From Zingiber officinale (lineage: Eukaryota > Streptophyta > Magnoliopsida > Zingiberales > Zingiberaceae): a DNA stretch of 64,000 nucleotides. Under the pieces are notes generated by a model, which worked only from the letters and a program-made list of their open reading frames with translations, was not told the origin of the DNA and ran no database searches. A program made the position numbers and the translations under genes. The first letter of the stretch is position 1; every line of letters begins with the position of its first letter. The stretch covers positions 79,432,688 to 79,496,687 of the forward strand of contig NC_056000.1 in the NCBI RefSeq assembly GCF_018446385.1, read 5' to 3'. Of the stretch, positions 45,025 to 57,280 are shown in pieces.

Positions 45025-45414
45025 CAGGTAAGCAAGGTAAGTCACTGGAAGGGAGTGACTGTAAGGACGCGTTCCCGGGAAGGGAACATTAGGCGTCGAT
45101 CCGGCTTAGATCCATTTCGGATATCTAAGTCGAGATCGTGACTAGATTCCGGTCTCGGAAAGATGGAATCTAAGTCATACTCTTTTTATTTATCTGTTGA
45201 ACTTTAACTGTGCTGACAATCTGTTTTACAGGATATACATTTGCCTCGGACTAACTTTGTTTTGCAGGAAAAGGGAGTTTTCTGGAACAAGGTGGTCCGG
45301 GCGCCCGGAAGGCGAATTCTATCCAGCCGAGTCGTCGCCACGTGGAGCATCATGGTTTGTGCAGCTACGTCACATTCCAGGCGCCCGGAAGGGATCCAAG
45401 CGCCTGGAACAGCA

Positions 45415-45422
45415 TATAAAAG
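45415..45422 (+). promoter_or_regulatory. TATA box in the SIRE-like LTR
   Basis: TATAAAAG lies about 370 bp before the LTR end, a plausible place for the U3/R border that drives element transcription. Confidence 0.55.
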
Positions 45423-45790
45423 AAGCCCCAGACAGGAGCTTCAGGATGAATCAATTTTCACTGAGAACTCTTCTACTGCTGGTCTTGCTGCTCAACGTTC
45501 AGTGCGACGCCAACAAAGCTCCGACACTATGCTCCGTTTTTTTCCCTTTTGTCGGTATTTGTTTTCAGTTTTCATTAGCATCTTTTTGTACTTAAATTGT
45601 AATTATCCGAATTGCTAGTGAATTGCCCAACAAAAGTACTCAAGGAGTACGGGCCTTCGAGTAGGAGTCGTCACAGGCTCCGAACGAAGTAAAACCATTG
45701 TGTCTATTTTACTTTTTCCGCTGCGTTTATACTCTGTATTTTCGAATCAATATTCACCCCCCCCCTCTATCGAATCTAACGGTCCTACAA

Positions 45791-45803
45791 GTGGTATCAG
45801 AGC
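45791..45803 (+). other. Primer-binding site, tRNA-iMet type
   Basis: GTGGTATCAGAGC lies directly after the LTR end, as is usual for Copia elements. Confidence 0.85.
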
Positions 45804-46029
45804 AGGTACCGCTCTGATTTGGTGCAACCACCAATCAGACAGGGGGTGAATTGTTTTTGTTTTTTTTATAATTAATTTTAAAACTGGTGTTTCGTTAACT
45901 TAATATTTCACTAATCAATTTAAATTAGTGCAACACGAATCTAGATTTTTTTTCTATTTTTCTCTTCCCGCACTACTAATCCAAGACCAAGTCTTGGGAT
46001 ATTTTTTTGGTTATTTACCTGTGCACAGA

Positions 46030-46750
46030 ATGTCCCAACAAGAAGGATTCAGCACAGTGCGACCTCCACTCTTCAACGGGGACGACTTCCCTTACTGGAA
46101 GAAGCACATGGAGGTCTACATCAAAACAGACTTCGACCAGTGGATGAGCATTACGAAACCTTACAAAATTCCAGTGGACAACGCCGGGAATCTAGTGGAT
46201 CCTGAAGACTGGACAGCAGATCTCAAGAAAAAAGCGTCAACAGAAAATAAAGCGATCAACACTCTACAGTGCGGATTGACAAGAGAAGAACTGAACAGAG
46301 TCGGTCCACACAAAAACGCTAAAGAGCTATGGGACAAGTTGACGAGGGAACAAGCGACGCTAAGGTAACAAAACGAGACCTGCTTCTAAATAAAATTTTT
46401 AATATAAAAATGCAGGAAGGAGAAACAGCGAATCAACTACACGCGAGGATCAAGGACATCCTCAACGGGCTTCATGCAATAGGCCACCAAATGGAGAACA
46501 GAGACTTAATAAGGTACGCTTTAAACGCTTTTCCACGTGATAGTTTGTGGGCATCAATAGTGGATGCCTACAAAATTTCTAAGAATCTTTCTAACTTAAA
46601 ATTAGACGAGCTGTTTTGTGAATTAGAATTACACGAACAAACTAATGCTGGAGCCGAGAAAGGTATAGCACTATTTGCAGGTTCCTCCAAAGAAAAGAAA
46701 AGCAAGCCTGAACTTGAAGAAGACTCCGATCAAGATTCTGAAGACGAAGA
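46030..46750 (+). pseudogene. SIRE-like gag, frameshifted and cut by a chromovirus
   Basis: It starts MSQQEGFSTVRPPLFNGDDF, continues 'YWKKHMEVYIKTDFDQWMS', 'ENKAINTLQCGLT' and 'AKELWDKL', then changes frame near 46340 where a small deletion seems to have removed about ten bases. It continues in the second frame: 'GTSDAKVTKRDLLLNKIFNI', 'LHARIKDILNGLHAIGHQ', 'YALNAFPRDSLWASIVDAYK', 'LKLDELFCELELHEQTNAGA', and a Glu/Asp-rich stretch. The frame ends where the chromovirus LTR begins after 'GAAGA'. Zinc knuckle, protease and pol are not in the window. It would encode the particle protein. Confidence 0.85.
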
Positions 46751-49582
46751 TGTAACGACCACCCTTCTTACTACTACTCTCTAAGGGCGACCGTTACCTA
46801 ACTCCTACTCTACTTACTAGTGTCACTTATGCTATTATTAGCGACACTTAGATTTATCACGGTTCAGAGAAATTCCTACCGAAAAATTTCGGCAGAGTCT
46901 CCCCTGTACCGGTGACCAAATCTATAATACACAAGATATATACACAGCCACATGCGGCTGGATCACAATTTATTCACAACCACGCAGTAATAAATCATAT
47001 CATAATCAAAAACTAATCTAGCAACATGAACTAAACTCAAGCTCCCAGAATGAAGCATAATAAGCTACAATGCACATCAAACTCAATCATAAACTCATAA
47101 TTTCATAACAGAAATAAGGAAAATAAACTAGACATAAACTCTAAATAAATGAGTCTTGCTAGTCCCCTCTGGACCTCTCCATAGTTCAGTCACCACACAC
47201 ATCCATCATCACCACCACCCTGTCGCCTCCCTTCATATCTTAGCTTTTCCTTTATCTGCAGTAGGAGGAAAGAAAACAAGATCTATAAGCGAAAACGCTT
47301 AGTAAGTACTAATTTATCTCACAAAACTCGAAATGCATAAATGAAATGCATAAGTGCTGAAACTGAAATAATAAAGCTATCTGCATGTGCTCATGGTATA
47401 CAGAAAATGAACGGAATACAAATCATACTCAGTATCAAGCAGGATAACAAGAAACCAACAATGTAAACTTAGAATCAAAGAAACTAACCATTCTTATTTA
47501 TTCTAAGCTTGGGACTTATTTCATTTCTTGTATCCTTGTGTTAGAAATTAATCTTTTAATTTCTATCTTTTACTTTCTTCTTCTTTCTTTCTTCCTTCTT
47601 ACTTAACTTTTCTTTTCTTTCTTCCTTCTTACTTAACTTTTCTTTTCTTAGGTTTTCTTTTCTTGGGCCCAGGCCTAGTACCAACTCATGCGCGTTCCCT
47701 AATAGGTTGGGGTTGCGAGCCACTAATCCTAAAAGAGCAGACCTCGGTCTACCAGGGCCAAGACCTCGGAAATGGTCACCTGGATTTGTTTAACGACAAG
47801 CTCTTGGATGTCGGGTACTAGCCTCTTGCTTGACTTACTTGTTATCTTTCTTATTCTTTTATCTTCCTTATTATCTTTTATTAAAGACTGTGGGAGTCCT
47901 TTAAATATACTTAACAAGTATGGGTGTATAATCAACTAACCATGCTATATAACAGAATAAAACAAGTAACTTAAAGCTTACTGATCATGCTATAAGCTAA
48001 ACTAAAGAAAGCAATTTAAAGCCTTTGAATCATACGGTGAAAACATGGCAAAGGATGCTATTTTAGTGCTTCTAAACATGCTGTAAAATCAAGTATGGAA
48101 TGATTCTAATCATGCTATAAATAAAGCAAAAGGAAGCTAACTTTGGGCTTTCTAAGTATGCTGTAATAAAAGCAATATATGTAACTCTACACTTTCTATC
48201 ATGCTGTAGAAACAGAGCATGGAATGCTACTTTAAGGGCTTCTAAACCTGCTATTAAAACATGACAAAGAATACTACTTTAAGGCCTTTAAACATGCTAT
48301 ACAAAATAAGGTAACATGCTACTTTAAACTTCTTAAACATGCTATAAACGAAGCGTAAAGGAAACTAATTTGATCTTGCTAATCATGCTACAAAATAGAG
48401 CAAAAAGGAAGCTAATTTTGGACTTCCTAAACATGCTGGATAGGGTAGCAAAAGAATGCGACTTTAAGCTTTCTAACATGCTGTAAATAGAGCAAAAGAA
48501 TACAACTTTAAGCTTCTTAAACATGCTGTCCAAAAACTAAATCCCTAATCAACTTTGATTCTATACCACATGACCTGAAAGCAAGGAAGGAAACTATAAC
48601 AGAATATAGAGCTCAGACTGTATACTAATGCTTGCAAGAACTAATCTAGGAACTAGCATAGATGGTTGGAAACTAAAATGAAACCCAACGAAAATCCATC
48701 TGATGCAAATCCGACAAACTGTCAAGCTACACGATCCAGTTGCAACCCAATGGTAGGAAACATAAATCTGTACAGCATGCTTTAAATTCCAACATAAAGA
48801 ATCTAACATCTCTAACAGGCAATTCATACAAATGGAATGGAAGGGAAACCTTAGCAATTCGGCTAGGTCCACAGAGCATGGAGAGAAAAGCCCTAGCATA
48901 TGATTTCACTCGGCACAACAAAATCCGAAAGCAAGGAAACGAAATCCAAAGATTCGGAGCAACTCCTACCACAGGTGAGTAGTACTTACTTGCTTTCTTG
49001 GACTTACAACCGAGAAGAAGGGAAGGAGGGCTTCTAGGGCTCGGTAGCAGCTTTTCCGGCGTGTTCTCGGAGCTCTCGGGCTTCTCTCCGTCGGGAACAG
49101 CCACCGTGGATGAGGGACGGCTGGAATCAAGTCTCGCCGGCGCTGGAATCTCCAACCCTAGCTCGCTCTAGGTTTCCGCCGCAGCTTTGCGCCGTCGCGA
49201 GGGAGAAGAGCGAAGAAGAATTTAGAGAGAAGAAGTTAGGTTTTCTAAAATCCCAAAACTTATTTCCTTTTATAAGTAATCGGATATAACTCAACTATAC
49301 TATAACCTTATTTAACTCTATTTGAGATTAACATAAATCTCTTATCCCAGCTGGTCAAGCCGGTTTGGCTTGGTTTGGTCCGACCTGAGGTCGCGGGTTC
49401 GAACCTCTTCTCCAACACTTTTTGCTTAAACTTCTTTGGTTTTGTAAAAATACTAAACGACCTCCAAAAATTACGTAAAAATACTCTAAAAATTCCTAAA
49501 AATCTCTAGAATATTTTAAAGGCATTTCCAAATATTTTTATGGCCCTTTAGAACTTGAAATGGGAAAAATTGGGTCGTTACA
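46751..49582 (-). repeat. 3' LTR of the chromovirus
   Basis: The plus-strand ends are TGTAACGACC and GGTCGTTACA, a perfect 10-base inverted pair. A purine tract (GGTATGGGGGAT on the element strand) lies just inside the element. The interior contains many phrases like 'AAACATGCT' with spacing of about 40-60 bp at 48000-48530, an irregular repeat. Open frames inside are not genes. Confidence 0.9.
48000..48540. repeat. Irregular AAACATGCTGTA-type repeat inside the chromovirus LTR
   Basis: The phrase (A/T)CATGCT(A/G)TA followed by an A-rich stretch and 'GCTACTTTAA' or 'CTAACTTTG' recurs about every 45-60 bp, at least ten times. The 5' LTR copy shows the same until it is truncated. Confidence 0.65.
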
Positions 49583-49617
49583 ATCCCCCATACCTTATAA
49601 AAAGTTCGTCCTCGAAC

Positions 49618-52510
49618 TTAGAATAGCTCTGGATACTTCTGTCTCATACTGTCCTCCCGCTCCCAAGTGATTTCCTCGTGCTTCTGGTTCTGCCAGATGA
49701 CCTTCACTAGTGGTACTTCTTTGTTTCTCAGTCTCTTAACTGCTCTGTCCACTATCTGTGTAGGTCTGCTCTCATAACTGAGATCCTTTTGGATTTGCAC
49801 TGCCTGAGGCTGAATCACTTGGCTCAAGTCACGGAGACACTTCTTTAGCATGGAGACATGAAATACATTGTGTATTGCTGACATGTCTTGTGGTAAGTCC
49901 AGCCTGTAAGCTACTTTCCCAATCCTCTCTATGATCAGGTAAGGTCCTACATAGCGAGGACTTAATTTGCCCTTCTTGCCAAATCTCATCACTCCCTTCA
50001 TAGGAGCGACCTTGAGGAAAACTGAATCTCCTACTTGGAATTCCAATGGCCTACGGCGTGTGTAAGCATAACTCTTCTGTCTGCTCTGGGCAGTCTAAAT
50101 CCTCTGTCTGATTTTCTGGATTGCTTGAGTAGTCTCGTCTATCACCTCTGTCTGAATGCCCAGCTCTGCTTCCATCTCTTTTCTCTCTCCTACTTCTTGC
50201 CAGCATATGGGTGATCTGCATTTCCTGCCATAAAGTGCTTCATAAGGTGCCATCTTGATGGTGGCCTGATAGCTATTGTTGTAAGCGAATTCAGCTAAGC
50301 ACAAATACTTGCACCAACTTCCTTTGAAATCTAGCGCACAAGCTCTGAGCATGTCTTCTAAAATCTGATTCACTCGCTCTGTCTGTCCATCAGTCTGTGG
50401 ATGGAAAGCTGTGCTGAACTTGAGTTTGGTGCCTAGTGCATTCTGAACGCACTCCCAAAAGTGTGAGGTGAAGCGCCCATCTCTATCAGAAACGATAGAT
50501 TTAGGAACTCCATGAAGTCTGACTACCTCTTTAACATATAGCTGGCCCAACTGCTCTATGGAGTGGGACACTTTGATGGCTAGGAAGTGAGCAGACTTGG
50601 TCAATCGGTCTACTATCACCCATATCGCATCATATCCATTGGTGGTTCTTGGAAGACCTGTTATGAAGTCCATGGGAATGTCTTCCCATTTCCATTCTGG
50701 TATTGGAAGAGGCTGAAGAACTCCTCCTGGTCTCTGGTGTTCTGCTTTGACTCTCTGACATGTCAAGCAGGTACTGACATACTTAGCTACATCTCTTTTG
50801 AGTCCTGACCACCAAAACCTCTGTTTCACATCTTGGTACATCTTGGAAGAACCAGGATGCATGGAATATGGTGTACTGTGAGCTTCCTCTAAGATCTTCT
50901 TTCTCAGTTCCTCATCATTGGGCACGCAAATGCGACTCCCCTGATAAAGAATTCCGCTATCTGTCACTCTAAACTCTGAGTTGTCTTCTTTCTGTATCCC
51001 TTGCTTGATCTTCTGGGTGTCCGGATCTTCACTTTGCTTTCTCTGTATCTCCACAAGCAGTGTAGACTCTAAGGTCAATGTAGAGAGCTGTCCTTCGATA
51101 ATTTCAAGTCTAAAATCTGACAACTCCTTCTGCAGTGGCAGGGCTAGTGATGAAAAAGACATCAGTGATGCACTAGATTTTCTGCTGAGTGCATCTGCCA
51201 CTTTGTTAGCTTTGCCGGGGTGGTAGAGAATTTCACAATCGTAATCTTTGACCAATTCCAGCCACCTACGCTATCTCATGTTTAAGTCCTTCTGAGTGAA
51301 GAAGTACTTAAGACTCTGATGATCTGTGAAAATTCTACACTAGACTCCATACAAATAATGTCGCCAGAGTTTAAGTGCAAAAACTACAGCTGCCAGCTCG
51401 AGATCATGAGTAGGGTAGTTCTTCTCACAGTCTTTGAGTTGTCTGGAAGCATAAGCTATGACTTTTCCTTCTTGCATGAGTACAGCTCCTAAGCCCATCT
51501 TGGAAGCATCACTGTAGATGTCAAAACTCTTGTCGCTCTGTGGAACAGTCAGAATAGGAGCACTGATCAACCTCTTCTTTAGCTCTTGGAAGCTCTGCTC
51601 ACATTTATCTGACCATTCGAATCTCTTGTTCTTTCTGGTGAGGGCTGTTAGCGGAGAAGCTATCCTGGAAAAATCCTCCACGAACTTCCTGTAGTACCCT
51701 GCTAGACCAAGGAAGCTTCTGATCTCTCTGACGTTCTTGGGTCTACTCCAGTTGTTGACCGCTTCCACTTTGGCTGGATCCACTTGAATACCTTCTTTAG
51801 AGATAATGTGACCTAAAAACGCCACCTGATTTAACCAGAACTCACACTTTGAGAATTTAGCATAAAGCTGCTTCTGCTGAAGAGTCTGCAGTACTATCCT
51901 CAAGTGCGCGTCATGCTCCTCTGGGGTCCTTGAATAGACCAGAATGTCATCGATGAATACAATGACAAATTTGTCAAGATATTCTCTGAACACTCTGTTC
52001 ATTAGGTCCATGAAGACCGCAGGTGCATTGGTCACTCCAAATGGCATAACTACAAACTCGTAGTGTCCATATCTGGTTCTGAATGCCGTTCTGGGTATAT
52101 CTCTTTCTTTCACCTTCAGCTAATGGTACCCAGAGCGCAGGTCTATCTTTGAGAACACCGTCGCTCCTCTTAACTGATCAAATAAGTCATCGATCCTGGG
52201 AAAGGGGTACTTGTCCTTAACTGCTACTTTTCTTAGCGCTTTGAGATCTATGCACATTAGCACGGATCCGTCTTTCTTCTTAACGAACGACTCTGGAGCT
52301 CCCCGGGGTGAATGACTAGGGTGAATGAAGCCTTTGTCAAGTAACTCCTGTAGTTGTTCTTATAACTCCTTCAGCTCTGCTGGAGACATGCGATACGGAA
52401 CTTTTGAAATTGGACCGGTTCCAGGAACCAATTCAATCTCAAATCCACTCATTTATTGGGAGGTAGTCCAGGTAGATCTGCTGAGAACACTTCGGGATAT
52501 TCGCAAACCA
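49618..52510 (-). pseudogene. Chromovirus pol (RT, RNase H, integrase, chromodomain), nonsense-interrupted
   Basis: RT: 'DLPGLPP', '[19 protein letters not shown]', '[12 protein letters not shown]', then an in-frame stop, '[20 protein letters not shown]', '[19 protein letters not shown]' and the catalytic 'FIDDILVYS'. RNase H: '[19 protein letters not shown]'. Integrase: H-H-C-C zinc region with 'CLTCQRVKAEHQ', catalytic core 'MDFITGLP', 'IVSDRDGRFTSHFW', 'HPQTDGQTERVNQ'. Past another stop near 50093, the tail holds 'EFQVGDSVFLKV' and a chromodomain ('RPTQIVDRAVKRLRNKEVPL', 'VKVIWQNQKHEEITWE'), which guides such elements to heterochromatin. Stops at about 52117, 51260 and 50093, plus lesions before 52120, block translation. 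Confidence 0.9.
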
Positions 52511-52553
52511 CCCGAACCCCCCTCTGTCTTACCTTCTTTCTGTTCTTCTACAC

Positions 52554-53168
52554 TTACTTGACTGGGGTCTCTGTTTTCCCACTGTCTTGTCTTCTATCTT
52601 GGCTGACTTGAACTCTATAAACTCCTCTTAGTGCTTGTTGGTGATAGAACTCTTCATAGAACTCTAACTGAAGATCTGCCCAGCTCATCTGATCGGCTGC
52701 TCTCTTGGTCTTTATCCTCTCCCACCACATACGAGCATCTCCAGACAGGCAGAAAGAGGCGCACTTGACCTTCTCGACTTCTGGCCAGTCAAGAAGCTCC
52801 ATTGTGCTCTCAAGTGTCTTGAACCAAGCCTGGGCATCCCAAGGCTCAGTCGTGCCTGAGAATCTTTCTGGTTTCAGCTTCAGCCACTGGATAAGGTATG
52901 CTTCTTGTCTTCTAGGTGTTGTGGCGACTGCCAGGGCAACCGATAAGACTTCAGTCACCACTGGGGTTTCCACATTAATGGTTGGGGGAGTGGGAGTAGC
53001 TGGCTTCTGATTGGCCATTAGATTGGCAATCACTTGTTGTTGTTCTGCTACTTGTCTCTGGAGTTAGGCAACAACTTCAGAGAGATTGGGCTCAGTTGAT
53101 CTAAGCTCTTCGTTCTCCTGATCTTGGTTCTCAGTACCAGCGGTACGAGGACGTCCTCTTCTTGACAT
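52554..53168 (-). pseudogene. Chromovirus gag, 3' part and protease deleted
   Basis: It starts MSRRGRPRTAGTENQDQENE and has a stop after 'LSEVVA', then 'LQRQVAEQQQVIANLMANQK', 'LIQWLKLKPERFSGTTEPWD', 'AQAWFKTLESTMELLDWPE', 'CASFCLSGDARMWWERIKTK' and 'WADLQLEFYEEFYHQQ', the retrotransposon-gag fold. Right after this, the sequence jumps to text that normally lies at the protease/RT border ('VQVSQDRRQ'). The second gag half, zinc knuckle and protease are missing, with a breakpoint near 52620-52640. Alternative splicing cannot explain the loss, since the DNA itself lacks these domains. Confidence 0.85.
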
Positions 53169-53487
53169 CAAGTCAGGCAGAGGAAAAGAAAAATTACAAT
53201 TATCACTATACTTTCTAGATATATCTTACTTATACATGATTCTTGACTTTCAACACCTATGAGTAGGTACTTCTAAACATTTCTCTATCCTTTCTAAACA
53301 TACATAAATATGAATAAAGAAAAGGGAAACTAAATCTTCTATCTTACTTTAGTACTCAAAAAAAAAAACAAGTACTATATACTGCAGTTAATAATAGGGA
53401 AAGCAGAATAAAGAAAGGATTTAAATACTTTCTTACTTGGAGACGGCGAGGATGATGCTGATGTGTGTGTGATGCTGGAGAATGGAA

Positions 53488-53505
53488 CACTGCTCTGATA
53501 CCAAC
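53488..53505 (-). other. Primer-binding site of the chromovirus
   Basis: The minus strand reads GTTGGTATCAGAGCAGTG, adjacent to the 5' LTR: a tRNA-iMet-type site. Confidence 0.85.
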
Positions 53506-55078
53506 TGTAACGACCACCCTTCTTACTACTACTCTCTAAGGGCGACCGTTACCTAACTCCTACTCTACTTACTAGTGTCACTTATGCTATTATTAGCGAC
53601 ACTTAGATTTATCACGGTTCAGAGAAATTCCTACCGAAAAATTTCGGCAGAGTCTCCCCTGTACCGGTGACCAAATCTATAATACACAAGATATATACAC
53701 AGCCACATGCGGCTGGATCACAATTTATTCACAACCACGCAGTAATAAATCATATCATAATCAAAAACTAATCTAGCAACATGAACTAAACTCAAGCTCC
53801 CAGAATGAAGCATAATAAGCTACAATGCACATCAAACTCAATCATAAACTCATAATTTCATAACAGAAATAAGGAAAATAAACTAGACATAAACTCTAAA
53901 TAAATGAGTCTTGCTAGTCCCCTCTGGACCTCTCCATAGTTCAGTCACCACACACATCCATCATCACCACCACCCTGTCGCCTCCCTTCATATCTTAGCT
54001 TTTCCTTTATCTGCAGTAGGAGGAAAGAAAACAAGATCTATAAGCGAAAACGCTTAGTAAGTACTAATTTATCTCACAAAACTCGAAATGCATAAATGAA
54101 ATGCATAAGTGCTGAAACTGAAATAATAAAGTTATCTGCATGTGCTCATGGTATACAGAAAATGAACGGAATACAAATCATACTCAGTATCAAGCAGGAT
54201 AACAAGAAACCAACAATGTAAACTTAGAATCAAAGAAACTAACCATTCTTATTTATTCTAAGCTTGGGACTTATTTCATTTCTTGTATCCTTGTGTTAGA
54301 AATTAATCTTTTAATTTCTATCTTTTACTTTCTTCTTCTTTCTTTCTTCCTTCTTACTTAACTTTTCTTTTCTTTCTTCCTTCTTACTTAACTTTTCTTT
54401 TCTTAGGTTTTCTTTTCTTGGGCCCAGGCCTAGTACCAACTCATGCGCGTTCCCTAATAGGTTGGGGTTGCGAGCCACCAATCCTAAAAGAGCAGACCTC
54501 GGTCTACCAGGGCCAAGACCTCGGAAATGGTCACCTGGATTTGTTTAACGACAAGCTCTTGGATGTCGGGTACTAGCCTCTTGCTTGACTTACTTGTTAT
54601 CTTTCTTATTCTTTTATCTTCCTTATTATCTTTTATTAAAGACTGTGGGAGTCCTTTAAATATACTTAACAAGTATGGGTGTATAATCAACTAACCATGC
54701 TATATAACAGAATAAAACAAGTAACTTAAAGCTTACTGATCATGATATAAGCTAAACTAAAGAAAGCAATTTAAAGCCTTTGAATCATACGGTGAAAACA
54801 TGGCAAAGGATGCTATTTTAGTGCTTCTAAACATGCTGTAAAATCAAGTATGGAATGATTCTAATCATGCTATAAATAAAGCAAAAGGAAGCTAACTTTG
54901 GGCTTTCTAAGTATGCTGTAATAAAAGCAATATATGTAACTCTACACTTTCTATCATGCTGTAGAAACAGAGCATGGAATGCTACTTTAAGGGCTTCTAA
55001 ACCTGCTATTAAAACATGACAAAGAATACTACTTTAAGGCCTTTAAACATGCTATACAAAATAAGGTAACATGCTACT
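53506..55078 (-). repeat. 5' LTR of the chromovirus, truncated
   Basis: It matches 46751-48323 base for base at a constant offset of 6755, with three substitutions seen (one in AAAG[C/T]TATCTG, one in CCAC[T/C]AATCC, one in CATG[C/A]TATAAG). The match stops abruptly after 'ATGCTACT'. Confidence 0.9.
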
Positions 55079-55112
55079 ATGGGAGGCACATGGCGAAATC
55101 TTTTATAGAATA
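55079..55112. other. Filler DNA at a double-truncation junction
   Basis: About 34 bases link the cut chromovirus LTR with a cut Copia LTR. They contain 'GAGGCACATG' and 'CTTTTATAGAA', both of which occur in the Copia LTR nearby (62.6-62.7 kb), so the filler may be templated during break repair. Confidence 0.6.
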
Positions 55113-57259
55113 ATTGGTTCCCAGTACTGACGTGGCGAGCCACATGACCTTCTTGGATATGGGAGCAACCACCACCGACTAGACAAAACCTTTTATAGAA
55201 ATCTAATATTTAATTTCCTAAAATAACTTTAGGTTAACCGAAAAGAGCAATCAAATCACAAGGGAAAAAAAACAAAAGAACACAACTTCGAAAAACATAT
55301 TCGAAATACTAGAACGTAAGCCTCTTGTATTTGGTATTATTTCCATAAATAACTAGCATGATGCGGAAAGGAAAAATTACTAGTTATACCTTCTAGAAAG
55401 ACCTCTTGATCTTCTACCGTATTCCTCTTCTAACCTCGGACGTTGTGTGGGCAACGATCTTCCGAGATGAGAAACCACCAACCACCTTCTTCTCCTCCTA
55501 GCTAGGTTCGGGCAACAATAAGGAAGATTCACCAAGGAAGAAAATCAAAACACCAACCAAGCTCCAAGAGATGCTAGCTTTCTCTCCTTCTTCTTTTTCT
55601 CCAAGTAGTATCCGGCCACCACAAGAGCTCCAAGGGGAGAGAGAGGTTCGGCCACCACAAGAGGAAGAGAGGGAGAGGATGATGGCCGGCCACACCAAGG
55701 AACAAAAGAGGGAGAGAAATAATAGAGGTTGTATCTCATGAAGGCACCCTCACCCCTTCTTTTATATTCCTTGGCCTAGGCAAATTAGGAAATTTAATTA
55801 CAATAAAATTTCCTTAATTTCCTTGACATGATTTAATTGAGAAAAATAAAATAAAATTTCCCCAATTAAACTATAATGGCCGGCCACATCAAGGGGAAAC
55901 AATTTAGACAAGTTTTAATCAACAAATTAAAACTTCCTAATTTGTTTCCGGAAATTTTAAAAAATAAAATTCCTCTTCAAAAATCTCTTCATGGTTGATA
56001 AAAGAAAATTTCTATAATTTTAATTTTACAACATGTGAATAATTTTTTAAAGAGAAAATAAAATATCTCACCAATCTACAAATAAGGAAAGAGATCTCTT
56101 TCTTTAATCTTTTGTAGATCTTTTACAAGAGAGATATTTTAATTTTAATTCTCTTTAATAAATTATATCTTCCACATAATAAAAATTAAAATTAAATTTT
56201 TTTTTTAATTTAATATGGCCAGCCCCTCTAGCTTGGGTTCAAGCTAGGGCCGGCCACCCCAACTTTAGTTTAGGCCGGCCCTAGCTTGGTTCCCAAGCTA
56301 GCTTGGTCGGCCCCCTTTAGGTGGGTATAGAAGGTGGGTATAGTACTCTATAAATAAGAGGCTACGATAGGGACCGAGAGGAGGAATTGGTTTTGGTCTC
56401 CTGATGAAATTAAGCATCCCGTATTTGCCCCGAACACACAACTTAATTTTATCAATAATAATTCATTCCACTAGAGAACTATTATTGAACTACCGCACCA
56501 ATCCCAAATTATATTTTTGGGCTCCTTCTTATTATGAGTGTGTTAGTCTCCCTGTGTTTAAGATATCGAATGCCCACTAATTAAGTGAGTTACTGACAAC
56601 TCATTTAATTAATATCTTAGTCCAAGAGTAGTACCACTCAACCTTATCATCATGTCGGACTAGGTCCACCTGCAGGGTTTAACATGACAATCCTTATGAG
56701 CTCCTCTTGAGGACATTATCAACCTAGTATCTCTAGGACACAGTTTCCTTCTATAATCAACAACACACACTATAAGTGATACCATTTCCCAACTTATCGG
56801 GCTTATTGATTCATCGAACTAAATCTCACCCATTGATAAATTAAAGAAATAAATATCAAATATATGTGCTTGTTATTATATTAGGATTAAGAGCACACAC
56901 TTCCATAATAACCGAGGTCTTTGTTTTTTTATAAAGTCAGTATAAAAGAAACGACCTCAAATGGTCCTACTCAATACACTCTAAGTGTACTAGTGTAATT
57001 ATACAGTCAAGATAAACTAATACCTAATTACACTACGACCTTCTAATGGTTTGTTTCTTTCCATTTTGGTCGTGAGCTACTGTTTATAATTTATAAGGTA
57101 CTGATAACATCATCTTCTGCATGTGACACCACATACTATGTTATCTACAGTATAAATTAATTGAACAACTACAACTAAATGTAGACAATTTGACCAAATG
57201 TGATTCTTTATTCATAATGAATGTTTACAAATCTTAGACTTTCAGTATACACTCCAACA
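55113..57259 (-). repeat. 3' LTR of Copia family B, truncated
   Basis: The element-strand start TGTTGGAGTGTATAC is preceded by the purine tract GTATAAGTGGGAGAT. The truncated end aligns from 'ATTGGTTCCCAGTACTGACG' with position 62597 of the other LTR. Open frames of 60-66 codons with GGCCGG-rich surroundings are repeated in both LTRs and are not genes. Confidence 0.85.
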
Positions 57260-57280
57260 ATCTCCCACTTATACTAATGA

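Larger units (their letters stand above)
44679..45789 (+). repeat. 5' LTR of the SIRE-like element
   Basis: The 1111-bp LTR starts TGTTGGTGCGGG and ends CTAACGGTCCTACA. It contains a tandem hairpin array in its first third, GGGCGCCCGGA motifs, a TATA box, and a C-rich run (CACCCCCCCCCTC) near its end. Confidence 0.85.
44679..46750 (+). mobile_element. SIRE-like Copia element, 5' part only
   Basis: The LTR, primer site, leader and gag are present; the element is then cut by a chromovirus at 46751 and its remainder is not in the window. It inserted into the leader of the Copia at 38923; the five bases before it are GTTTG, but the matching downstream duplication is not available. Confidence 0.8.
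46751..55078 (-). mobile_element. Tekay/Del-type chromovirus (Gypsy), young but defective, 5' LTR truncated
   Basis: The 3' LTR (46751-49582) is complete; the 5' LTR (53506 onward) stops at 55078, losing about 1.26 kb. A tRNA-iMet-type primer site, gag, RT, RNase H, integrase and a C-terminal chromodomain lie between, in Gypsy order on the minus strand. LTR length (about 2.8 kb) and the chromodomain fit Tekay/Del. By eye I count three differences in the 1573 bp shared by the LTRs. Gag's end and the protease are deleted and several stops are present. It interrupted the gag of a SIRE-like element. Confidence 0.9.

Noticed and set aside
45197..45618. Open frames of 125-132 codons
   Set aside because: They fall in the LTR of the SIRE-like element, crossing its TATA box and transcript start region.
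47729..47935. A 68-codon frame with an exact duplicate at 54484-54690
   Set aside because: The identity reflects the two near-identical chromovirus LTRs, not a conserved gene.
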